From Ramlibacter sp. (GTDB taxonomy: Bacteria > Pseudomonadota > Gammaproteobacteria > Burkholderiales > Burkholderiaceae_C), in assembly GCA_028292245.1 (NCBI GenBank), contig JAQGMS010000269.1, forward strand, positions 1 through 57,704: 57,704 nucleotides of DNA, read 5' to 3'. The notes beneath the pieces are model-generated. The model worked only from the letters and a program-made list of their open reading frames with translations, was not told the origin of the DNA and ran no database searches. Shown here one piece after another: positions 50,345-57,704 of the stretch; positions within the stretch are counted from its first letter, which is position 1; each line of letters begins with the position of its first letter. The position numbers and the translations under genes were made by a program.

Positions 50345-51946
50345 CTATTCCTGCGGCCCGGCCGGTTCGGCCGTGGAGCTGCCGCCGCCCTCCCCCGAGG
50401 GCTTGCGCCTGCGGCGGCGGCGCTTGCGGGGCGCGTCGGAGGCGTCGCCCTCGCCTGCCTCACGCCTCTCGCCTTCCTGGCGCGGCTCGCTGCCGTGGGA
50501 CCGGTCGTCCGCGATGGCAGGCGCATCGGCGGGCCGCTCGGCCGGCCGTGCCGGCCGCACGCGGCGCTGGCCCTTGTTCTGTTCTTCGCGCAACTGGTCC
50601 ACCAGGTCTTCGCGCACCGCGTCGCTCGCCAGGCTGAATTCCTGCCACCAGTCGGCCAGCACCACGTCGACCTCGCCGACGTCGGCGCGCAGCCGCATGA
50701 AATCGAAAGCCGCGCGAAAACGCGGCTGCTCCACCAGGCTGAACGGCGTGCTGCCGGTGCGCTTTTCGAAGCGCGGCTGCATCATCCAGATCTCGCGCAT
50801 GTCGGCGGCCAATTTGCCGCGGCCCGACACGTCGCCGATGCGTGAATTGAAGACATCGTCGATCGCATCCTGCAAGGCCGGGAACGGGTGCTGCTTGCGG
50901 GCCAGCCGCTGCGCCCAGCCGTCGCGCACGTCGGACCACAGCACGCAGGCCAGCAGGAAGCTGGGCGCCACCGGCTTGCTCTCGCCGACCCGGCGATCCG
51001 TGTCCTGCAAGGCCGCCTTGACGAAGGGCTGGTCCGCGCGCTCGACCACCACGTCCAGCAGCGGGTAGATGCCGGTGGCCATGCCCAGCAACTTGAGCTG
51101 CGCGATGGTCGCCAGCGAATGGCCGGTCTGCAGCAGCTTGAGCATCTCGTCGAACAGGCGGCTCTGCGGCACGTCGGCCAGCAGGGCCTGGCACTGGACC
51201 AGCGGCGCGGCGGTCTTGGGATCGAGCTTGAAACCGAGCGGGCTCAGCTTGGCCGTGAAGCGCACCGCGCGAATGATGCGCACCGGGTCCTCGCGATAGC
51301 GGGTGAGCGGGTCGCCGATCATGCGCAGGGTGCGCTTCTTGGCGTCCTTGATGCCGCCGTGGTAGTCGACCACGGTCTGCGTTTCGGGGTCGTAGTACAT
51401 CGCGTTGATGGTGAAGTCGCGCCGGGTGGCGTCCTCTTCCTGCGGGCCCCAAACGTTGTCGCGCAGCACGCGGCCGGTGGAATCGACGGCGTGCTTCATG
51501 CCCGCCAGTTCGCTCTTGCTGGTCTTCTCGTTGCCGGCCACCTGTTCGGCCGCCGCGTTGTCCATATAGGCGCGGAAGGTCGAGACTTCGATCACTTCGT
51601 GTTCGCGGCCCCGCCCGTACACAACGTGGACGATGCGAAAGCGCCGGCCGATGATGAAGGCGCGGCGAAACAGGCTCTTGACCTGCTCCGGCGTGGCGCT
51701 GGTGGCCACGTCGAAATCCTTGGGCCGCAAGCCGACCAGCAGGTCGCGCACGGCGCCGCCGACGATGTAGGCCTCGAAGCCCGCTTCCTTCAGCGTATGG
51801 ACCACGTTCAACGCGCGGTCGTCGACCAGCGACGGATCGATGCCGTGTTCCTGCGGGCCCACTTCCTGGCGCTTGCCGAAATTGGGCTTGCCGCCCTTGC
51901 TGCCGGTGCCCGTTCCGAACAGCTTGTCGATGAATTTTTTAATCAT
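50345..51946 (-). CDS. pcnB: Polynucleotide adenylyltransferase (poly(A) polymerase I)
   Basis: The 533-residue enzyme has the nucleotidyltransferase signature YIVGGAVRDLLVG and KDFDVATSATPEQV, with catalytic carboxylates in DFDV. RRDFTINAMYYDP and REDPVRIIRAVRF belong to the tRNA-nucleotidyltransferase/PAP family. The long basic tail (RKRRRRRRKP) indicates PAP I rather than the CCA enzyme. It adds A tails that mark RNA for decay. The ATG overlaps the stop of the HAD gene; AAGGAAAA precedes it. Confidence 0.95.
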   Translation of the reverse strand: MIKKFIDKLFGTGTGSKGGKPNFGKRQEVGPQEHGIDPSLVDDRALNVVHTLKEAGFEAYIVGGAVRDLLVGLRPKDFDVATSATPEQVKSLFRRAFIIGRRFRIVHVVYGRGREHEVIEVSTFRAYMDNAAAEQVAGNEKTSKSELAGMKHAVDSTGRVLRDNVWGPQEEDATRRDFTINAMYYDPETQTVVDYHGGIKDAKKRTLRMIGDPLTRYREDPVRIIRAVRFTAKLSPLGFKLDPKTAAPLVQCQALLADVPQSRLFDEMLKLLQTGHSLATIAQLKLLGMATGIYPLLDVVVERADQPFVKAALQDTDRRVGESKPVAPSFLLACVLWSDVRDGWAQRLARKQHPFPALQDAIDDVFNSRIGDVSGRGKLAADMREIWMMQPRFEKRTGSTPFSLVEQPRFRAAFDFMRLRADVGEVDVVLADWWQEFSLASDAVREDLVDQLREEQNKGQRRVRPARPAERPADAPAIADDRSHGSEPRQEGERREAGEGDASDAPRKRRRRRRKPSGEGGGSSTAEPAGPQE

Positions 51947-52629
51947 TTTTCCTTGAAGAGATCGAGTATGCGCCAGCCACGGAGGGTGGCGAGGGCCCGC
52001 AGACGCTGGTCCGGGTTGGTCGCCACCGGGTGGTTCACGGCTTCCAGCAGAGCCAGGTCGTTGATGGAATCGGAATAGAAAGTGCTTTCCACGTCGCTCC
52101 AGCCCAGGCCGCGCGCGGCCAGCCACTGCGCCACGCGCTCGACCTTGCCTTCGCGGGCCGAAGGCACGCCCGCGATCTCGCCGGTGATCCAGCCATCGGG
52201 TCCGCGCTCCAGCTCCACGGCAATCAGCTCTTCCACACCGAAGGCGGCGGCGATCGGCCGGGTCACGAATTCGTTGGTCGCGGTGACGATGGCGAGCCGG
52301 TCGCCGGCGCCGCGGTGCTGCTGCACCAACTGCAGCGCTTCGGCGCGAACGGCCGGCAGGATCACCTCCCGCATGAACCGGGCGTGGGCCGCCTGGGCTT
52401 GGTCGGGCCCGCGCAGGCGCACCGCCTCGGTCGCGAACCGCACGTAGTCGTGGATGTCGAGCGTACCCGCCTTGTAGTGCTCGAAGAACTCGTCGTTGCG
52501 TTCCTTGAACGTTTGCGGGTCCGTCCAGCCTATGTCCTGGGTGAAAACGCCCCAGGAATAGTCGGAGTCGATAGGCAGCAGGGTGTGGTCGAGATCGAAA
52601 AGGGTGATTCTGGTCTTGGAAGGGCCCAT
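51943..52629 (-). CDS. HAD-IB family hydrolase (phosphoserine phosphatase-like)
   Basis: The 228-residue phosphatase has motif I LFDLDHTLLP (nucleophile the first Asp), a middle cap of helices, motif II TATNEFVT and motif IV FYSDSINDLALLEA. It lies immediately upstream of pcnB in many Burkholderiales. The substrate is probably a small phosphomonoester. Start at ATG 52629 with AGGG close upstream. Confidence 0.93.
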   Translation of the reverse strand: MGPSKTRITLFDLDHTLLPIDSDYSWGVFTQDIGWTDPQTFKERNDEFFEHYKAGTLDIHDYVRFATEAVRLRGPDQAQAAHARFMREVILPAVRAEALQLVQQHRGAGDRLAIVTATNEFVTRPIAAAFGVEELIAVELERGPDGWITGEIAGVPSAREGKVERVAQWLAARGLGWSDVESTFYSDSINDLALLEAVNHPVATNPDQRLRALATLRGWRILDLFKEK

Positions 52630-52640
52630 GGCCCTGGATT

Positions 52641-53207
52641 CTAGTTTTCCGCGGCCGGGTCCCGTTTGCGCCGCACGTCGGCCAGCAGGCCGGCCAGTTC
52701 GGCGTCGTGCGGCGCCCTGCGCAACGCTTGGCCGAGGCACTCCAGCGCGGACTCGACATTGCCGATCGCGTACTGCAGTTTGCCCAGGTTGCGCCAGGCC
52801 GGCACGTAGTCCGGGTTCTGCACGGTCACTTCCCGGTAGTGCTCCATCGCAGCCAGCGGCTGCCCCATCTCGAACAGCAGGTTGGCCAGGCTGTAGCGGG
52901 CCGCGTAGAGCCGCGGATCGAGCCGCAAGGCGAACTCGAAGCTGTCCGCCGCGTCGATTTCCATGCCCATGCGGCGCTGCACGTTGGCGTAGTTGAACCA
53001 CAGCACGGCGCGGCTGTCGTCCAGCAGCAGCGCCTGTCCGTAGCAGGCGAGTGCCTGCGGATACTCGTTGCGGCTGGCATGGGCGGCGGCCCGGCGCGCC
53101 ACGGCCGCCACATATTCGGGATCGGGCTCGGCCCCGCCGGCTCGAAAGACGCCGGGCACCGGCGGCCTCGAAGCCATTTCACCCACCTCGGCGCTGCGAC
53201 TGCTCAT
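52641..53207 (-). CDS. Tetratricopeptide repeat protein
   Basis: The 188-residue protein contains about four TPR units (NEYPQALACYGQALLLDD, AADSFEFALRLDPRLYAARY, PLAAMEHYREVTVQNPDYVP, VESALECLGQALRRAPHD). It is soluble and would act as a protein-protein scaffold. It lies 11 bases before the HAD gene and probably shares its transcript. Partners are unknown. Confidence 0.88.
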   Translation of the reverse strand: MSSRSAEVGEMASRPPVPGVFRAGGAEPDPEYVAAVARRAAAHASRNEYPQALACYGQALLLDDSRAVLWFNYANVQRRMGMEIDAADSFEFALRLDPRLYAARYSLANLLFEMGQPLAAMEHYREVTVQNPDYVPAWRNLGKLQYAIGNVESALECLGQALRRAPHDAELAGLLADVRRKRDPAAEN

Positions 53208-53262
53208 GGGTGGAATCTAGGCTCGCGCCCGGCGCCGGCCCATACTGCAAACGCAGGAGGCT

Positions 53263-53919
53263 TCAGGCCGGGTCGTAGTAGCCCTGCTGGACTGCGTAGG
53301 CGGTGATCTCCGCGCTGTTGCGCAACGCAAACTTCTCCATGAAGTTCTGGCGGTGGGTGCGCACGGTGGCCAGGCTGATCTCCAGCAGTTCGGCGATTTC
53401 CCGGTTGGACAGGCCGCGCGCCACCAGCGACATGATTTCCTGCTCGCGCGGCGTCGCGACGCCAGGTTCATGCGCGCTGCCGGGCCGCCGTGCCGGCCGG
53501 AACTCCTGGGCGATGCGCTTGCTGACGTACTGGCGACCGGCCAGCACGGCAACCACCGCGTCCAGCAATTCGCCGGCGTCCTCGCTCTTGTGGACGTAGC
53601 CGTCGGCGCCGGCCGCCAGCGCCTTGCGCACCGACGCGGCCGCAAGGTCCCCGGTGAGCACCAGCACTTTCACCGCCTCGCCGAACGCTGCCTTCACCGC
53701 GCTCGCGACATCCACGCCATGCAGGCCCGGCAGGCCCAGATCGAGGATCAGCAAGCCGGCGCCCGACTCGCGCACCAGGTCCTGGACGGCCCGGCCGTCA
53801 CCGGTTTCGGCGACGACTTCCAGCCCCGGCTGGGTGGACAGCAGCATCTTCAGCCCCTCGCGCACCAGCACGTGGTCTTCGGCAAGGACGATGCGTGTGG
53901 CGGCAGGCATGTTGTGCAT
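53263..53919 (-). CDS. LuxR/NarL family response regulator
   Basis: The 218-residue protein has a receiver domain (VLAEDHVLVREGLKMLL, phospho-Asp60 in LILDLGLPG, a Lys in VHKSED) and a C-terminal GerE helix-turn-helix (TPREQEIMSLVARGLSNREI, LLEISLATVRTHRQNF). It is divergent from the binding-protein and hybrid-kinase genes by 18 bases; the kinase at 55229-57436 is the natural phosphate donor. The ribosome binding site is weak; a second in-frame ATG follows at 53910. Confidence 0.93.
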   Translation of the reverse strand: MHNMPAATRIVLAEDHVLVREGLKMLLSTQPGLEVVAETGDGRAVQDLVRESGAGLLILDLGLPGLHGVDVASAVKAAFGEAVKVLVLTGDLAAASVRKALAAGADGYVHKSEDAGELLDAVVAVLAGRQYVSKRIAQEFRPARRPGSAHEPGVATPREQEIMSLVARGLSNREIAELLEISLATVRTHRQNFMEKFALRNSAEITAYAVQQGYYDPA

Positions 53920-53937
53920 ACTATCGCTCAAACTTCC

Positions 53938-55221
53938 ATGCGCATTTTCCTCAAAGCAGTCTTGTTGGCGATCGCGCTGGCCGCCGCCGGCGGGGCCTGG
54001 GCGCTGGCCACCGAAATTTCGTTTTACTACCCGATCGCCGTGGGCGGGCCGGTGGCGCGCGGCATCTCGCGGCTGGTGGAGGATTTCGAGCGCGAGCATC
54101 CCGGCATCAAGGTGCGGCCGATCTACACCGGCACCTACAAGGATTCGATCGCCAAGGCGCTGACGGCCCACCGCAGCGGCAAGCCGCCGGACCTGGCCGT
54201 GCTGTTCGCCGTCGACATCTTCACCCTGATCGACGCCGAGGCGATCGTGCCGTTCGACGAGCTGGTCGATCCCTCCGCCGGCAAGAGCTGGCTGGAAAGT
54301 TTCTACCCGGCCCTGATGTCCAACAGCCGCGCCGCCGGCAAGACCTGGGGCATCCCGTTCCAGCGCTCCACCATCCTCCTGTACTGGAACAAGCAGATGT
54401 TCCGCGAAGCCGGGCTGGACCCGGAGCGGCCGCCGCAGACCTGGGCCCAGATGGCGCAGTTCGCGCAGAAGCTCACCCTGCGAGATGCGGACGGCCGCGT
54501 GACGCGATGGGGCGTGGAGATCCCGTCGTCCGGCTTTCCCTACTGGCTGTTCCAGGGACTGGTCACCACCAACGGCGCAACGCTGATGAACGCGGCAGGC
54601 ACGCAGACCTATTTCGATCGGCCGCCCGTGGTCGAGGCGCTGCAGTACTGGGTGGATCTCTCGCGCCGGCAAGGCGTCCATCCGCCGGGCGTGGTGGAGT
54701 GGGGCACGACCCCCGCGCAGTTCCTGGACGGCAAGGCCGCGATGATCTGGACCACCAGCGGCAACCTGGCCGACCTGCGCGAGAAGGCCCGCTTCGACCT
54801 GGGTGTCGCGGCGCTGCCGGCCAACCGGCAGAGCGGCTCGCCCACCGGCGGCGGCAATTTCTACGTGTTCAGGAAGAGCCCGCCGGCGCAGCGCCAGGCC
54901 GCCCTGACCTTCATCCAGTGGATGGTGGCGCCGGAACGCACGGCGCGCTGGGGCATCGATTCCGGCTACATCGCCGTCAGCCCGCGGGCCTGGGACACAG
55001 CGGCAATGAAGGAGCACCTCGCGGCGTTTCCGCAGGCGGCGGTTGCGCGCGACCAGCTGGGCCACGCTGCGGCGGAGCTCTCCACCCACGAGAACCAGCG
55101 CGTGACCCGGGCGCTGAACACCGGCCTGGCTGCGGCGCTCAGCGGCGCCAAGACGCCACAGCAAGCACTGCAGGACGCGCAGGCCGAGGCCATGCGCATC
55201 CTGCTGCCTTACCAGCGCTGA
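53938..55221 (+). CDS. Extracellular solute-binding protein family 1 (sugar ABC type)
   Basis: The 427-residue periplasmic protein has a signal peptide (AVLLAIALAAAGGAWALA) and the UgpB/MalE-like body: VARGISRLVEDFEREHPGIK, AGKTWGIPFQRSTILLYWNK and PAQFLDGKAAMIWTTSGNL. Such proteins bind sugars or glycerophosphodiesters. No ABC permease or ATPase gene is adjacent; instead the next gene, eight bases on, is a CHASE-domain kinase. A sensing role rather than uptake is suggested. Confidence 0.92.
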   Translation: MRIFLKAVLLAIALAAAGGAWALATEISFYYPIAVGGPVARGISRLVEDFEREHPGIKVRPIYTGTYKDSIAKALTAHRSGKPPDLAVLFAVDIFTLIDAEAIVPFDELVDPSAGKSWLESFYPALMSNSRAAGKTWGIPFQRSTILLYWNKQMFREAGLDPERPPQTWAQMAQFAQKLTLRDADGRVTRWGVEIPSSGFPYWLFQGLVTTNGATLMNAAGTQTYFDRPPVVEALQYWVDLSRRQGVHPPGVVEWGTTPAQFLDGKAAMIWTTSGNLADLREKARFDLGVAALPANRQSGSPTGGGNFYVFRKSPPAQRQAALTFIQWMVAPERTARWGIDSGYIAVSPRAWDTAAMKEHLAAFPQAAVARDQLGHAAAELSTHENQRVTRALNTGLAAALSGAKTPQQALQDAQAEAMRILLPYQR

Positions 55222-55228
55222 ACAGGCG

Positions 55229-57436
55229 ATGCGCAGCGAACGCCCGGCTTCCTGGCAGACAAGCTTCTGGAGCCTTGCGCTGCCGCTGCTGGTGCTGGGC
55301 GCGTCCGCGCTGGCTTCCTGGGGAATCTGGGACCGCGAACGCCAGGACATCGAGAACCAATTGCAGGCGGAGTTCGATACCCGCGTGCGTGAGACCGTCG
55401 GACTGTTTCGCGAGCGCATGCTGGCTTACGAGCAGGCGCTGCACGCCACCCATGGGCTGTTTGCGACCGCGGGCCGGGTGGAGCGCGGCGATTTCCAGGC
55501 CTTCGTGGCCAGCCTGCGGATCGAGACCCACCCCGGCCTGCAGGGCATGGGCTATTCGATGCGGGTGCCTGCCGGCGAGCGCGAAAGCCATGTGCGCGCC
55601 GTGCGCAGCACCGGCTTTCCCGCCTATTCCATCACGCCGCCCGGCAACCGGCGCGAGTTGACGTCGGCCCTGTATTTCGAGCCCTCCGGTTCCAGCCTGC
55701 TCAGCACGCTGGGCACCGACTACTATGCCGAGCCTTCGCGGCGCCACGCGATGGACGCGTCACGCGATTCCGGCTCGATCGCGATTTCGAACAAGATCAA
55801 GCTTCCCGAGGAGGACGCGCAGCAGGTGCAGGCCGGCTACCGCATGTACCTCCCGCTGTACGAGGGCGGCAAGTTGCCGTCCACGGTGGAAGAGCGCCGC
55901 GCGGCGATCACGGGCTGGATCTACGCCGCCTTCAGCATGGAAGGCCTGATGAACAACATCCTGGGCGAGCGCACCAACATCGCGGTGGAGGTGTACGACG
56001 GTGGCGTCGGCCAGGGTGACGAACAGCTGCAGGACAGCCTGGGCGATCGGGTCGGCGGCGAATCGGCGGTGAAATTGCTGTTTGCTTCGCAGCGCGTGCA
56101 GGTCGGGGGATATTCATGGATCGTGACGGCGCAGTCGCTGCCCAACTTCGCCACGCCCATCGCCACCAGCAAACTGCAGTTGGTCGCGGGGGTGGGCGCC
56201 ACTGCCAGCGTGCTGCTGGCCCTGCTCACCTGGACGCTGCTGCGCCGGCGCATCCGCATGCGCCGCGCCGACGAGGAATTGCGCGCGGCGAAGGAAAACG
56301 CCGAGGCGGCCAGCCGCGCGAAGTCGCAGTTCCTCGCGGCGGCCAGCCATGACCTGCGCCAGCCGGTGCAAGCGCTTGGGCTGTTCACCGCGGCCTTGCA
56401 GGCGATGGCGCGGCGGCCCCAATTGGGCGGCGCGGAAGTCGCCCAGATCGCGAGCCGGCTGCAACTCTCGCTGCAAGGACTGGGTCGGCTTCTGAACGGA
56501 TTGTTCGACCTCTCGGGCCTGGACAGCGGCACGGTGAGCGTGGAGCGGCGCACGATCGCCGTGGCCGAGTCCCTGGCCGAATTGCAGAACGCATTCGCCG
56601 GGCCCGCCGCCGAAAAGGGTTTGGACTTCAGGGTGCAGCTGCCGAAGCGCCTGTGGGTGAACACCGACCCGCTGCTGCTGTCGCGGGTGCTGTCCAACCT
56701 GGTGGCCAATGCGCTGCGCTACACCGAACGCGGACGCATCCTGGTGGGGTGCCGGCGGCGCGCCGGCGGCCTGGTCGAGTTCCAGGTGCTGGATACCGGC
56801 ATCGGCATCGCGCAGGAGGAGCAGGCGCGAATCTTCGGCGACTTCTATCAAGTGGCGAACGTGGCGCGTGACCGCGAGCGCGGCATGGGGCTGGGCCTGG
56901 CCATCGCACAACGCTCGGCGCAATTGCTGGGCGGAACCATCAAGGTCCGCTCCGTTCCCGGCCGCGGCTCGGTGTTCTCGGTGACGTTGCCGATGGCGCC
57001 GGCGCCGGCGATCGCCAGTGCGGGAGACGGCGCGGCGCAACGGCCTGCCCGATTCGGGGGCCAGGTCCTGGTGATCGACGACGATCCGCAGATCACCCAG
57101 GCCATGCAGGGCCTGCTACGCGAATGGGGCTACGACACGATCATCGCGGGGAGCATTGAAGCGGCGGTGGCCGCGGCCTCGCAAGCCGAAGGCAATCGGG
57201 GCATCGGGCTCATCCTTTCCGACTACCAACTCGCGGGCGGGGCTTCGGGCATCGAAGCCATCCGTGCCATCGAGCAACAGACCGGCCGGGCGGTGCCGGC
57301 GATCCTGGTGACCGGCGACACTTCGGCCAATGCGGCGGACGAGGCGCGGCGCGGCGGCTACCCGCTGCTGCACAAGCCGGTGGATCCGGCGGCGCTGCTG
57401 GATCTGCTGGTCACTCGCTCTCGAGCATCGACTTGA
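55229..57436 (+). CDS. CHASE-domain hybrid sensor histidine kinase
   Basis: The 735-residue membrane kinase has a first helix at about residues 14-32, a periplasmic CHASE domain to about 300 (LQGMGYSMRVPAGERESHV, PSGSSLLSTLGTDYYAE), a second helix at about 315-335 and a HisKA box with His374 in AASHDLRQPVQALG. The ATPase domain has SNLVANALRYT, DTGIGIAQEE and GMGLGLAIA. A C-terminal receiver has Asp665 in LILSDYQLAGG. It is probably co-transcribed with the solute-binding protein. The 3' end overlaps hda by 26 bases. Confidence 0.94.
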   Translation: MRSERPASWQTSFWSLALPLLVLGASALASWGIWDRERQDIENQLQAEFDTRVRETVGLFRERMLAYEQALHATHGLFATAGRVERGDFQAFVASLRIETHPGLQGMGYSMRVPAGERESHVRAVRSTGFPAYSITPPGNRRELTSALYFEPSGSSLLSTLGTDYYAEPSRRHAMDASRDSGSIAISNKIKLPEEDAQQVQAGYRMYLPLYEGGKLPSTVEERRAAITGWIYAAFSMEGLMNNILGERTNIAVEVYDGGVGQGDEQLQDSLGDRVGGESAVKLLFASQRVQVGGYSWIVTAQSLPNFATPIATSKLQLVAGVGATASVLLALLTWTLLRRRIRMRRADEELRAAKENAEAASRAKSQFLAAASHDLRQPVQALGLFTAALQAMARRPQLGGAEVAQIASRLQLSLQGLGRLLNGLFDLSGLDSGTVSVERRTIAVAESLAELQNAFAGPAAEKGLDFRVQLPKRLWVNTDPLLLSRVLSNLVANALRYTERGRILVGCRRRAGGLVEFQVLDTGIGIAQEEQARIFGDFYQVANVARDRERGMGLGLAIAQRSAQLLGGTIKVRSVPGRGSVFSVTLPMAPAPAIASAGDGAAQRPARFGGQVLVIDDDPQITQAMQGLLREWGYDTIIAGSIEAAVAAASQAEGNRGIGLILSDYQLAGGASGIEAIRAIEQQTGRAVPAILVTGDTSANAADEARRGGYPLLHKPVDPAALLDLLVTRSRAST

Positions 57437-57704
57437 TCAGCGGAATGGTGATGGCGCGCTTGGTCTGCATCGCATAGGCATCGAGCTGCTCCAGCAATTG
57501 CATGAGGCTGCCGAGATCGCGCGAGAAGCGCGTCAGCATGAAGTCCATCACGTCGTCGCCCAGAAATACGCCGCGCGCATCGGCGGCTTGCCGCAGCACG
57601 GCGCGACGCTCGGGCTCGCTCAGCACGTGCAGCTGGAACACATGGCCCCAGCCGAGGCGCGTGCGCAGGTCTTCGCGCAGCTTCAAGTCCGCCGGCGGCA
57701 ATGT
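57411..57704 (-). CDS. hda: DnaA regulatory inactivator Hda, C-terminal part (5' end outside window)
   Basis: The reading frame enters from beyond the right edge; about 97 C-terminal residues are present. LREDLRTRLGWGHVFQLHVL is the sensor-1/arginine-finger region of AAA+ DnaA-like proteins, and MLTRFSRDLGSLMQLLEQLD contains the sensor-2 Arg. Lack of the DnaA DNA-binding domain after it marks Hda. It promotes hydrolysis of DnaA-bound ATP after initiation. The first residues shown are internal, since the only start-like codon at the edge is a TTG inside the domain. Confidence 0.9.
   Translation of the reverse strand, partial: TLPPADLKLREDLRTRLGWGHVFQLHVLSEPERRAVLRQAADARGVFLGDDVMDFMLTRFSRDLGSLMQLLEQLDAYAMQTKRAITIPLIKSMLESE

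Overview
The window is a high-GC, gene-dense piece of bacterial chromosome. Gene content and order point to the Betaproteobacteria, order Burkholderiales, most likely Comamonadaceae (Ramlibacter/Variovorax-like). This is inference from the hda / HAD hydrolase / pcnB / folK neighbourhood, the stand-alone infA with strong ribosome binding site, gshA, DUF808 and TRAP transporter genes, and many small secreted proteins typical of that family. I saw no rRNA, tRNA, CRISPR array, prophage or insertion sequence. About 73 protein genes are supported, two of them cut by the window ends. No gene-free stretch exceeds 300 bases.

Layout. 1-5.6 kb: end of a methyltransferase gene, a hybrid sensor kinase, a two-gene ABC-2 exporter, and small proteins including a MAPEG membrane protein. 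5.7-12.4 kb: a co-directional catabolic block with a Tat-exported TRAP binding protein, fused TRAP permease, LacI regulator, 2-hydroxyacid dehydrogenase, amidohydrolase and a DMT permease. Two ATCGATACA elements lie upstream of its first gene. 12.4-22.9 kb: a PAS sensor kinase, an Asp/Glu racemase-like protein, a secreted Ala/Lys-rich protein, a divergent class II aldolase / DapA-family pair, the RNA helicase DbpA, a PAS-only protein and an RcnB-like protein. 23-36.8 kb: MATE and MFS exporters, two tandem CigR-like proteins, an extra IF-1, GshA, a 406-residue unknown protein, a carboxylesterase, a hibernation factor and a class IV aminotransferase. 36.9-46.8 kb: many small envelope proteins, a PA2778/PA2779-type peptidase pair, two L,D-transpeptidase-like enzymes, a Nudix hydrolase, DUF808 and a ferredoxin. 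46.9-57.7 kb: two multihaem cytochromes c, a phosphatase, a solitary atpE, then folK, pcnB, a HAD hydrolase and hda (partial), with a TPR protein and a sensory set (response regulator, solute-binding protein, hybrid kinase) inserted between the HAD gene and hda.

The most interesting signal is regulatory. A short box, TCCTAC(A/G) read on the coding strand, recurs upstream of about thirteen mostly small secreted, membrane or stress-type genes, usually 53-80 bases before the start codon and about 110 bases before three of them. Those three encode low-complexity exported proteins ending in the same tetrapeptide, ADRN; one is coupled to an L,D-transpeptidase. Together these look like an undescribed envelope or stationary-phase stress regulon. 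Other points for follow-up are the solitary F0 c subunit, the binding protein/regulator/kinase set, a perfect terminator hairpin inside the signal-peptide codons of the PA2778-like gene, and a 107-base inverted repeat after the phosphatase gene.
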